Program-made: the position numbers and the translations under genes
Shown here: piece by piece, positions 44,956 to 52,530 of the stretch
Position numbering within the stretch: the first letter of the stretch is position 1
How the letters are laid out: each line of letters starts with the position of its first letter
The notes under the pieces: generated by a model
The model's input: only the letters and a program-made list of their open reading frames with translations
Databases searched by the model: none
Told to the model about the DNA's origin: nothing
Source: Helicobacter pylori_CU
GTDB taxonomy: Bacteria; Campylobacterota; Campylobacteria; Campylobacterales; Helicobacteraceae
Length of the DNA: 64,000 bases
Reading direction: 5' to 3'
NCBI RefSeq assembly: GCF_000259235.1
Contig: NC_017733.1
Coordinates: 1,054,001 to 1,118,000, forward strand

Positions 44956-46928
44956 AGCGTTCTTAATTGAGCGATTTCGTCTCTCAAACGCATCGCTTCT
45001 TCAAAATCCAAATTTTTCGCGCATTCTCGCATTTTTTTATCCAATTCTTTAATGATTTTTTCCCTTTCACTTTTAGGCATTTTGTCCTTTTTTAAGGCTT
45101 TAGCGATTCTAATCTCATCGTCTCTTAATTTCAATTCCTCTTCTAAAGTGCGAGTAACGGTTTTAGGGGTAATATTATGGATTTTATTGAACTCTTCTTG
45201 TTTGGCGCGCCTGTAACTAGTGATCTCAAAGGCTTTTTGCATGCTTTGAGTGATCTTTTTAGCGTATAATAAAACCTTGCCATTAGCGTTTCTAGCGGCT
45301 CGCCCCATGGTTTGAATGAGGCTTGTTTCGCTCCTTAAAAACCCTTCTTTATCCGCATCCATGATCGCTACTAAAGAGACTTCAGGCAAATCCAACCCCT
45401 CTCTTAAAAGATTGATCCCTATTAAAATGTCAAATTCTTTAAGCCTTAAAGAGCGGATAATGTGGTTCCTTTCAATCGCATCAATTTCACTATGCATGTA
45501 ACGCACTTTCAAGCCCCATTCAGCATAATATTTGCACAATTCTTCTGCCATTTTTTTAGTGAGCGTGGTGATGAGCACCCTTTCATCTCTGGCCACCACT
45601 GACTTGATTTCATCAAACAAATCCTGGACTTGCTTATCACTGTCTCGCACTTCAAATTTGGGGTCTAAAAGCCCTGTAGGGCGAATGATTTGCTCAGCGA
45701 CATTCTTTTGAGAAAGCTCTAATTCTAGCTTATTGGGCGTAGCGGACACAAAAAGGAACTGGCAATTTTTATGGATAAATTCATCAAATTTTAAAGGGCG
45801 GTTGTCTAAAGTGCTAGGCAATCTAAAACCATATTCCACTAAAACGCTTTTCCTGCTCATATCCCCTGCATACATCCCCCCAAATTGCGGCAAACTCACA
45901 TGGCTTTCATCTACAATGACTAAAAACTCCCGCTCAAAAATCCCTAAATAATCAAACAAACAAAAGGGCGTTTCGTTAGGGGCTTTGCCTGTAAAATGGC
46001 GCGCGTAATTTTCAATGCCCTTACACACACCGGTTGCGCTAATCATTTCTAAATCATGCTCGGTGCGTTGTTTGAGGCGGTTGTATTCAAGCATTTTATC
46101 CTGCTCTTTAAAAAATTTCAATCTTAAAGCGAGTTCATCTTCAATGCTTTTAATGGCTAAATTCAACCTCTCACTCCCTACGGCAAACTGACTGGCCGCA
46201 TAAAGCATGACAGAATCCAAGCGCTTGATTTCATTTCTTTCTAAAGCGTCAAAGACCGCAATCCTTTCTATCTCATCGCCAAAAAATTCAATCCTAATAA
46301 ATTCAGCGTCATTATAAGCGGGGAAAATATCCACGCATTCTCCGGTCGCTCTAAAGCTCCCCCTATCAAACACCACTTCATTACGGCTATAACCCATTTC
46401 CACTAGCTTGAGTAAAAAGCTCTTGTAAGCGCGCTTCTCGCCCACTTTGATTTTTTCCATGACTTTTAAATATTCTTCAGGGTTACCCAAACCATAATTA
46501 GCCGAAACGCTCGCTATCACGATCACATCATCATAACCTAAAAGCGAGGTGGTCGCACTCAATCTCAAACGCTCCAAATCATCGTTAATAGAGCTGTCTT
46601 TTTCAATGAATAAATCCCTCCTAGGGATATAGCTTTCAGGCTGGTAGTAATCAAAGTGGGAGATAAAATACTCCACCCTATTATGCGGGAAAAACGCCTT
46701 AAACTCGCTATAAAGCTGCGCGCATAAGGTCTTATTATGGCTCATGATCAAAGCGGGTTTATTGGTTTGAGCGATGATATTGGCCATCGTATAAGTCTTA
46801 CCGCTTCCTGTAACCCCCACTAAAGTTTGATAATGGTTGTTATTTTTCAAGCTTTTCGTTAAGGCTTCTATGGCTTGGGGCTGATCGCCTGCTGGTGGGT
46901 AAGGGCTTTTTAAATCAAATAAAGGCAT
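44952..46928 (-). CDS. uvrB: Excinuclease ABC subunit B
   Basis: Damage-verifying helicase-like subunit of nucleotide excision repair. Walker A is GVTGSGKTYTMA near residue 38, the beta-hairpin segment is around SHFDYYQPESYIPRRD, the DEAD-like box is IVDESHV, motif VI is QTMGRAARN, and the C-terminal UVR domain is ELDKKMRECAKNLDFEEAMRLRDEI. The ATG at 46928 (MPLFDLKSPYPPAGDQP) gives 658 residues, the expected length; the upstream ATG at 46943 adds MRVLK and lacks a ribosome site. Confidence 0.95.
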   Translation of the reverse strand: MPLFDLKSPYPPAGDQPQAIEALTKSLKNNNHYQTLVGVTGSGKTYTMANIIAQTNKPALIMSHNKTLCAQLYSEFKAFFPHNRVEYFISHFDYYQPESYIPRRDLFIEKDSSINDDLERLRLSATTSLLGYDDVIVIASVSANYGLGNPEEYLKVMEKIKVGEKRAYKSFLLKLVEMGYSRNEVVFDRGSFRATGECVDIFPAYNDAEFIRIEFFGDEIERIAVFDALERNEIKRLDSVMLYAASQFAVGSERLNLAIKSIEDELALRLKFFKEQDKMLEYNRLKQRTEHDLEMISATGVCKGIENYARHFTGKAPNETPFCLFDYLGIFEREFLVIVDESHVSLPQFGGMYAGDMSRKSVLVEYGFRLPSTLDNRPLKFDEFIHKNCQFLFVSATPNKLELELSQKNVAEQIIRPTGLLDPKFEVRDSDKQVQDLFDEIKSVVARDERVLITTLTKKMAEELCKYYAEWGLKVRYMHSEIDAIERNHIIRSLRLKEFDILIGINLLREGLDLPEVSLVAIMDADKEGFLRSETSLIQTMGRAARNANGKVLLYAKKITQSMQKAFEITSYRRAKQEEFNKIHNITPKTVTRTLEEELKLRDDEIRIAKALKKDKMPKSEREKIIKELDKKMRECAKNLDFEEAMRLRDEIAQLRTL

Positions 46929-46978
46929 CTTTAAAACTCGCATTTTTTAGGGGTATTATAGTGGTTTTTTAACACGCC

Positions 46979-47785
46979 TTATTCAATCTCAAAAAAATCA
47001 ATGTTTTGATAATGATCGGTTTTTTTCGCTTCAGTAATCTCGCTTGTGGCTTGGGTTTTTTCTTTTTTGATGTTGTTTAAAACTTCTTGCTTATTGGTGT
47101 TTATTTGATTTGTAGCGCTCTCTTTGGCTTCGTTAATGTTAGTGATCGCTTGCGTTTGATTGTTGCTTATTTCGTTGTTAGCGTTGTTTTTCGCTTCGTT
47201 AATGTTAGCTATCGCTTGCGTTTTATTCGTGCTTATTTCGTTGTTAGCGCTTTCTTTAGCTTGGTTTATCGCTTCAAGGCTTTGGGTTTTGTTTTCTGTG
47301 ATTTGATGGTTAGCGTTATCTCTGGCTTGGTTTAAAAAGATTTGATAGCTCGTTAAAAGCCTTGTAGTGGTTTCTATGATTTGATTTTCTAGCTTTTTAA
47401 CTTCGCTTTTAATGTTTTCAGTGTTAGCGTTTAAAGTAGCAGTTACTTCTTGCTCGTTGGTGCGCATGCTCGTATTAAACTCGTTAAAAAAGCGCTCGTA
47501 TTCTTTCATTTTTAATTTCAAGCTCTCGCCGGCGTTACTCAGCCATTCAATGGAATTTCTTAAACTGCTATCTATTTCATTCGCATTCTTGAAAAAATCC
47601 AAACTCAAAAGCACTTCTAAAATCCTAACAATCCCTTTAAGGCTTAGTTTTATTTGATCCGTAAAAAGCGCGTTACTATGTAAAGCGTTCTGTAATTGCT
47701 TTAAGAGTTCGTTAGTGATTTCTTTCACTTCGGGCTGTTCGCTTATTTCTAAAGCGCTATTAGGTAGATTAGGGTAATTGATCAT
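46979..47785 (-). CDS. Coiled-coil protein with 22-residue repeats, accessory island
   Basis: The product has 268 residues with no signal or membrane segment. Residues about 1-130 are helical (NALHSNALFTDQIKLSL). Residues about 160-247 hold four repeats of 22 residues built on N-E-I-x-x-N-x-T-Q-A-I-x-N-I-N-E-A-K, i.e. paired hendecads typical of long trimeric or dimeric coiled coils. No family is recognised. A tail fibre, tether or pilus-like stalk role is only a guess from shape. Its start overlaps the stop of the small membrane protein by four bases, so the island genes are co-translated. It stands 50 bases from uvrB. Confidence 0.72.
   Translation of the reverse strand: MINYPNLPNSALEISEQPEVKEITNELLKQLQNALHSNALFTDQIKLSLKGIVRILEVLLSLDFFKNANEIDSSLRNSIEWLSNAGESLKLKMKEYERFFNEFNTSMRTNEQEVTATLNANTENIKSEVKKLENQIIETTTRLLTSYQIFLNQARDNANHQITENKTQSLEAINQAKESANNEISTNKTQAIANINEAKNNANNEISNNQTQAITNINEAKESATNQINTNKQEVLNNIKKEKTQATSEITEAKKTDHYQNIDFFEIE
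47045..47308 (-). repeat. Four degenerate 66-bp tandem repeats in the coiled-coil gene
   Basis: Each 66-base unit encodes a 22-residue variant of NEISxNxTQAIxNINEAKxxAN. The inner units are most alike, indicating internal duplication. Boundaries are approximate. Confidence 0.7.
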
Positions 47786-48108
47786 TTCAACACTCCGTGA
47801 TTATCTATAAGAGAGATAGTAATACGCATCCCAAAAATAAGATAACTAACTAATAAAAAAATAATATATACATTTTCTACATTAAAAAATATTTTTAAAT
47901 TTTCATTAAGTTTTTTAATGTTTTCCCATTCATCATTAGTTACTTCCATATTCAAATCCTTTTCTAATTCGCTAACGCTGTCAAATTTCAAGCTCTTAGC
48001 GCTTTGAAAATCTTTCTTTTGCCACTCATAAAGCAAATAGCAACCTACCACTAAAAACAAAAAATACAAATGAGGCTTATTGGTAAAACTCACGCTTAAA
48101 CAAACCAT
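47782..48108 (-). CDS. Small membrane protein of the accessory island
   Basis: The product has 108 residues with two hydrophobic segments (about 12-28 PHLYFLFLVVGCYLLY and about 77-96 VYIIFLLVSYLIFGM) and a charged loop between them (DFQSAKSLKFDSVSELEKDL). No family is recognised; a holin-like or accessory membrane role is speculation. It overlaps the coiled-coil gene by four bases and the upstream 34-residue ORF by 13 bases. Upstream of its ATG the same frame continues open as LIFFGLN, so it may be the second half of a frameshifted gene. Confidence 0.6.
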   Translation of the reverse strand: MVCLSVSFTNKPHLYFLFLVVGCYLLYEWQKKDFQSAKSLKFDSVSELEKDLNMEVTNDEWENIKKLNENLKIFFNVENVYIIFLLVSYLIFGMRITISLIDNHGVLK

Positions 48109-48200
48109 GTTAAGACCAAAAAAAATAAAAGCGTTTTAATGCGTTTATTAAGCATGTTCCTCGCTTCTAAGATAATGTCAAAGGGTTTCATTTCTTTCAT
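48096..48200 (-). CDS. 34-residue micro-ORF, possible N-terminal half of the membrane protein gene
   Basis: Reads MKEMKPFDIILEARNMLNKR then a hydrophobic stretch TLLFFLVLTWFV and stops. AAGGA lies about nine bases before the ATG. It contains a T8 run (A8 on the plus strand, about 48118-48125). A one-base change there would fuse it to the 108-residue membrane protein, giving one longer protein with an extra membrane segment. It is either a genuine leader peptide or a frameshift product. Confidence 0.45.
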   Translation of the reverse strand: MKEMKPFDIILEARNMLNKRIKTLLFFLVLTWFV

Positions 48201-48205
48201 TTGTT

Positions 48206-49954
48206 TTATTCCTTTTTTATTTTTTTTGTGGTAGGATTAGGTCCTACGGAGTTTAAAGAATTAAACGCCTTTTCTTTAGTGATTGCTTGCGGAGTAGACC
48301 GTAACGCTTGCTTCTCTGTATCATACAATTCATAACTGCTTATCACCCAATGATTTTCTAATTTTTCATTTTTCCACTCATTATTTAATCCCACTCTCTT
48401 GTTATCATAATCCACAAACACACGCCCTAAATGATCCGTTCCTTTAGTGCCTTTCTCTAACACTTCAGGGATTGATTTAACGATATTTAGGGCGTATTCT
48501 TTAGCTTCTGTTTCACTTAAGCCTTTCTTCATCTCGTTAGATATTCTACGCTCTAATATATGCGCTAAGCCATAACCGTTGCTATCTTTAGTCTTTGGCG
48601 TTCCCCAAACTAAATCAATATCTCCTAATCCTTCCTTATAAAACGCTCCCGCTACAAAACCTTTTTTAGTTTCTAATAGCTTGTTAATCGCTCCTAAGCC
48701 ATCACCCTTGAACTCGCTATAATTCTCTCCCCATTCGCTAGGCGCTTCAAGTTTTTGTTTTATCCCTTTCTCGCTCTCTTTTTGCATGTCTTTAACGGCT
48801 TCTATCAAGCGCTTTAAAACGGGATTATTTTCGTTCGGCTCTCTATTCACCATTAAAAGGTAATGCGCAAAATCGTAAATATCAATATCCTTAAATTCCT
48901 TACTATCAGGGTTAAACATGTCTTTGGTAAGATCTGCGATCTTAAATTCTTTCAAACCTTTTTTAATGTTATCGCTCTTTAAGGCTTCAAATAACGCTTT
49001 GCTAGGATCATCAAACCTCGCAAAGCGCGCGATCGCACCTCCTAAAATCTCGCTTATATCGCTCGTAGTTTGATCGCTCTTTTCAAACATCTCTAAAGAA
49101 CTCGTTTTATAGAATTTCTCGCTCAAATCTTTTAAGCTCTCGCTTGTAGTTGGATAATTCTTTAAATTCGCAAAACTGCGATCCATGATATCGCTCAAAT
49201 AAGCGTTAAGGCTTACATTAGGAAAATTCATGTCGTGGATTAGATTGTGAAAACTCCCAGCGTTATCTACAAACATTTTTTTCACATTTTCATAGCTTTT
49301 AATATCGTTAGAAAATTCTTTCTGCCAACGATTGAGTAACTCTATCCCTTGCGTTTTCGTCCTTGGCATGTTAAACATTAAAAGGGCTAGGTTGCTATCG
49401 CCTACATTAGGGTGAGTGGCTTTGTCAAAATTCAAATTTTTAGCAACGATATTTTTAAGTGAGTAGATGCTATCAGCGTCTAATTTTTGGTCTAATTCTT
49501 TCAATTTCGCTTCATAGTGGCTTAAAACCGCTATCGCATGATCGCTTTCGCTATTAAAACGTCCTTGATTAGAAGAAGCCGCTAAATTGTTGATCTCGGT
49601 GTTGTTTAATCTATTGTGCGGCACTCTCACTAACAGCTCGTCTGGTTTTAAGTCTATGTGATAGTATTCCTTGATCGCTTTCTCGTAAGCAAAACGGCTT
49701 TTAGGCGTGAAGTTTAGCATACCAGCTATGCGGTGGTTTCCTGCGATCACTTGCCCATCGTGTAAGATAATCGGTAAATCTTCAAAACCTCCGCTCCCAA
49801 ATATCTTTTTAGGATCAAAATTTTCAGCGATGCTTTTAATCTGTTCTTCGTTCATGTCCGTGCGTTTTTGCGTCCCGCCTGTGGTAAAGCTTGGTTTCAA
49901 ATCTTTAGCTTTGACGATCGCATAATCTAGATCGTAAATCTCTCGCTCGTTCAA
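48206..49954 (-). CDS. Polyvalent-type protein fragment: ParB-like domain plus barnase/colicin E5-like nuclease domain
   Basis: Residues about 1-115 match the DdrB-like ParB superfamily: positions 46-80 hold DLPIILHDGQVIAGNHRIAGM, the D-G-x-V-x-x-G-N-H-R core, followed by LLVRVPHN. The middle is helical. Residues about 425-560 match the BECR-fold phage nuclease group: GDIDLVWGTP near 443, GLAHILERRI near 460, then VFVDYDNKRVGLN and NHWVISSYEL. The TTG at 49954 is only the first possible start: the frame is open upstream to a TAA at 50270 (LNSQEDLLKTSENLN... then ...LPKSRVRL), so this is the C-terminal part of a longer protein. Such domain strings occur in polyvalent proteins of phages and conjugative elements. 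Confidence 0.7.
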   Translation of the reverse strand: MNEREIYDLDYAIVKAKDLKPSFTTGGTQKRTDMNEEQIKSIAENFDPKKIFGSGGFEDLPIILHDGQVIAGNHRIAGMLNFTPKSRFAYEKAIKEYYHIDLKPDELLVRVPHNRLNNTEINNLAASSNQGRFNSESDHAIAVLSHYEAKLKELDQKLDADSIYSLKNIVAKNLNFDKATHPNVGDSNLALLMFNMPRTKTQGIELLNRWQKEFSNDIKSYENVKKMFVDNAGSFHNLIHDMNFPNVSLNAYLSDIMDRSFANLKNYPTTSESLKDLSEKFYKTSSLEMFEKSDQTTSDISEILGGAIARFARFDDPSKALFEALKSDNIKKGLKEFKIADLTKDMFNPDSKEFKDIDIYDFAHYLLMVNREPNENNPVLKRLIEAVKDMQKESEKGIKQKLEAPSEWGENYSEFKGDGLGAINKLLETKKGFVAGAFYKEGLGDIDLVWGTPKTKDSNGYGLAHILERRISNEMKKGLSETEAKEYALNIVKSIPEVLEKGTKGTDHLGRVFVDYDNKRVGLNNEWKNEKLENHWVISSYELYDTEKQALRSTPQAITKEKAFNSLNSVGPNPTTKKIKKE

Positions 49955-50269
49955 CCTTACTCGGCTTTTTGGTAGTTGCTCCTGTGTTTGTGTAGGTATA
50001 TCCTCTCCTACTTCTATTTTAGTCTGGCTTTCAATGTTGCCTGCATTGCCGCGCTCGTGCTCTAATTTCTTTTTTAACGCTTCTTTACGCTTTAATTCTT
50101 GCTCTTTAGCTTTTAAAAATTCTTGTTCGCTTTGTAGGGCTTCGCTTTCTAACTTCGCTAACTTTTCGGCGTTGGCAAGTTCTAGGGGGCTTAAATTTTT
50201 AACTTCTTGGGTGGTTTCGTTTAAGTTTTCGCTTGTTTTTAATAAATCCTCTTGACTATTTAGTGGTTT

Positions 50270-51307
50270 TTATATAATATTTTCTGTAGCACCACTATGA
50301 CTATGGGAACTCAACCCATGGGGCACCTTCGCGTTAGCGTCGAGTGAGGTGCTTGAAAATTCTTTATAAACATCATTATTCTTATAATCTCCGTTACTTT
50401 TGAACATCGTTTTTAAAACTAATTCATTTTTCTTATTGACCGCTTGCTCTACCACTACCGCATAGCCGTTGATTTGTTTAAACGCTGTTATATTTTCTTT
50501 ATTTCCTTTTCCTATGGCTCTAATAATTTCATCAGCGTTATTAACAATATCTCTATAATTAGCTATATCTTCGTAAGTGATAGGGCTTTCACCATTTCTA
50601 ACATTAACAGAATTAACGCCATGCCTTTTGAGTATGTGAGCGATAGCATCATGATCTAAACTCGCTCTTATGTTTTGCTTAAAGTTAGCGTCTTTTAAAA
50701 GTTCTAATTCTTTGTTAGAGGCTTTTTCTATAATCATTTTTTTGTTGTTTTTGTGTAAAAATTCAACCATTTCAGGGTTTAGGTTATTCACTCCAAAAGT
50801 GATCGCATCTCTCCCGCTTGTAGGGATTTCTGCGTTATTTAGTATCTCTTTGATTTGTTCGTTAGTGAGTTTTTCATTAGAAAAATCAAACGCTTTCTCT
50901 TTGATTTCTTCACTGGCTTGCTTGATTCCGTTAGTAAGCTCTTCAATGATTTTAAGCGTGTTGTTGGAAAATTTAGCGTTTTTGGCGCTCAAGTTTAAAT
51001 TTTTACTAAATTCGCTTATGCTGTGGCTTCTCTCTAGCGCTCTTTTAATGTGATACTTTAAAGCCGCTCCTGCGGTGGCTTCGTTTAAGGCTTTGGGTAA
51101 CTTCACGCCTAAAATGCGATCGGGCGCGTTGCGGTATAAAGTCCCTAGCGTGAATTTAGTCCATTGGTATTTTAACGCTCCGCTTAAAGTGGTCGCTAAA
51201 CCTTGGCTTAAGTTTTTCGTAATGGCTGGCTTTAGGCTTTCGGCGATCTTAGCGTCGTTTTTAAAAAGCTTGTGAAAACCGCTCGCTATTGTTTGGAGTT
51301 TGTAAAT
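50270..51307 (-). pseudogene. Upstream part of the same polyvalent protein, with a PBECR-type nuclease domain, 5'-truncated
   Basis: Open frame from just after a TAA at 51310-51308 to the TAA at 50272-50270, in the same frame as the downstream fragment. There is no ATG; the first usable start is a GTG at 51106 (MKLPKALNEA), but protein-like sequence (SGFHKLFKNDAKIAESLKPAI) continues before it. Residues about 140-240 from the GTG carry a BECR nuclease pattern: HDAIAHILKRHG, a Tyr-Glu-Asp-Ile-Ala helix, then GYAVVVEQA and LVLKTMFKSNG. The in-frame TAA joins ENII to KPLNSQEDL, so one codon change would restore a protein of more than 1000 residues. Confidence 0.65.
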
Positions 51308-51513
51308 TTAGGGGGTTTGTTAAGATTGGGGGAGTATTTAAGGCAAAAACAGAGCAAGGTTATAGCAAACAATATTTTTTGGCTAAAGTTTTTGGTAGGA
51401 AGCCACTTAGCCATGAAAATGCAATGTCTTTAATCTATCGCTTCAAATCAATTGTTCAAAAACGCATGCTACTTAAAATAAAACAAAAATCCTTGAATCA
51501 AGCCCAAGTTTGA
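51289..51513 (+). other. Possible gene remnant at the island edge
   Basis: A 74-codon frame ending four bases before the hcpG stop reads as plausible protein (KTEQGYSKQYFLAKVFGRK, then SLIYRFKSIVQKRM) but has a TTG start with no ribosome site and overlaps the truncated 5' end of the polyvalent gene. It may be the tail of a gene cut by insertion of the island. I do not recognise it. Confidence 0.25.
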
Positions 51514-51516
51514 GAG

Positions 51517-52287
51517 TTATCGGCTTGAAGTGTTCTTTTTCTTACAATTTTTATCAATGTCAAAATCGCATGCTTTTTGCATGTATTCTTCAGCCTTTTG
51601 CTTATCTTTTTCCACGCCTAACCCATACCGATAAGACTCTGACAACCCTTCATAAGCTCTAGAAGAACTCATGTCAGCCGCCATTTTATAATAGACAATC
51701 GCCTTATCTTTGTCTGGCTCAATACCCAATTGATCATTCCCACTATAATAAATATCCCCTAAAAGGATATAAGCTTCTACATTACCCTTATGCATCGCTT
51801 TTCTAAAGCACTCTGTCGCTTTCACATAGTTGCTTGGAACGCCCCTACCCTCCATATACATGATGCCTAAGTTGATATAAGCGTTAGTATAGCCCTTCTC
51901 TGTAGCTATTCTAAAATACTCCACGGCTTTTTTTTCATCTTTAGGCACGCCCCTACCCTCTTTATACATCACGCCTAAATTGTTATACCCTCTAGGCATA
52001 TCGTTATCAACCGCTTTTTGAAAATATTCAGCCGCTTTCTTGTAATCTTTAGGCACACCCCTACCATTTTCATACATGATCCCTAAAAGAACATAAGCAA
52101 GCGGTTCGCCATTTTTAATAGCACTCTTATAAAAAGAAGCCGCCCGCTCATATTCCTTATTATTATAGGCTTCCTCCCCTTTATAAATATAACTCCTTTT
52201 TTGTTCAAGGTGTTCTGCACCAAGAACACTAAATAAACATAAACTTGCCAAACAAATCTTCAAGGCTAATTTGCTTGCGTATCCCAT
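51517..52287 (-). CDS. hcpG: Sel1-repeat secreted protein (HcpG-like)
   Basis: Signal peptide (about 1-24, ending VLGAEH) and about six Sel1-like repeats (AYVLLGIMYENGRGVPKDYKKAAEYFQKA type). Unlike HcpC, most repeats lack the paired cysteines; only the last (KACDFDIDKNCKKK) keeps a pair. The length is 256. From the position between uvrB/island and ggt it is HP1117, recalled as HcpG. Probably a periplasmic or secreted solenoid for protein contacts; partner unknown. Confidence 0.86.
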   Translation of the reverse strand: MGYASKLALKICLASLCLFSVLGAEHLEQKRSYIYKGEEAYNNKEYERAASFYKSAIKNGEPLAYVLLGIMYENGRGVPKDYKKAAEYFQKAVDNDMPRGYNNLGVMYKEGRGVPKDEKKAVEYFRIATEKGYTNAYINLGIMYMEGRGVPSNYVKATECFRKAMHKGNVEAYILLGDIYYSGNDQLGIEPDKDKAIVYYKMAADMSSSRAYEGLSESYRYGLGVEKDKQKAEEYMQKACDFDIDKNCKKKNTSSR

Positions 52288-52530
52288 TGTTACTCCTCTG
52301 CTTTAATAAGATCAAACATAATGTGAATGGCTACCAATCTTAAAAAAGAAACTGCATGCGTTCTAAAACCAGCAAACATTCTCAAACTCCATTCTGCATA
52401 TACCATATTTAGATCTAATATCGTCTCTTGTAATGAGAAATTTTACACTATTTTTATGAATTTTAAAACTAAATTTAAGATTTTCTCGCTAAAAAAGTCC
52501 CCCCTCCCAAAACAATAAGGCTAAATAGGA

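Noticed and set aside
47045..47308. Repeats in the coiled-coil gene as a CRISPR or satellite array
   Set aside because: The unit is a multiple of three, degenerate and in frame; it encodes coiled-coil repeats.
50670..51053. 127-codon plus-strand hydrophobic frame under the nuclease fragment
   Set aside because: Hydrophobic because it mirrors a Lys/Glu/Asn-rich coding strand; no start context.
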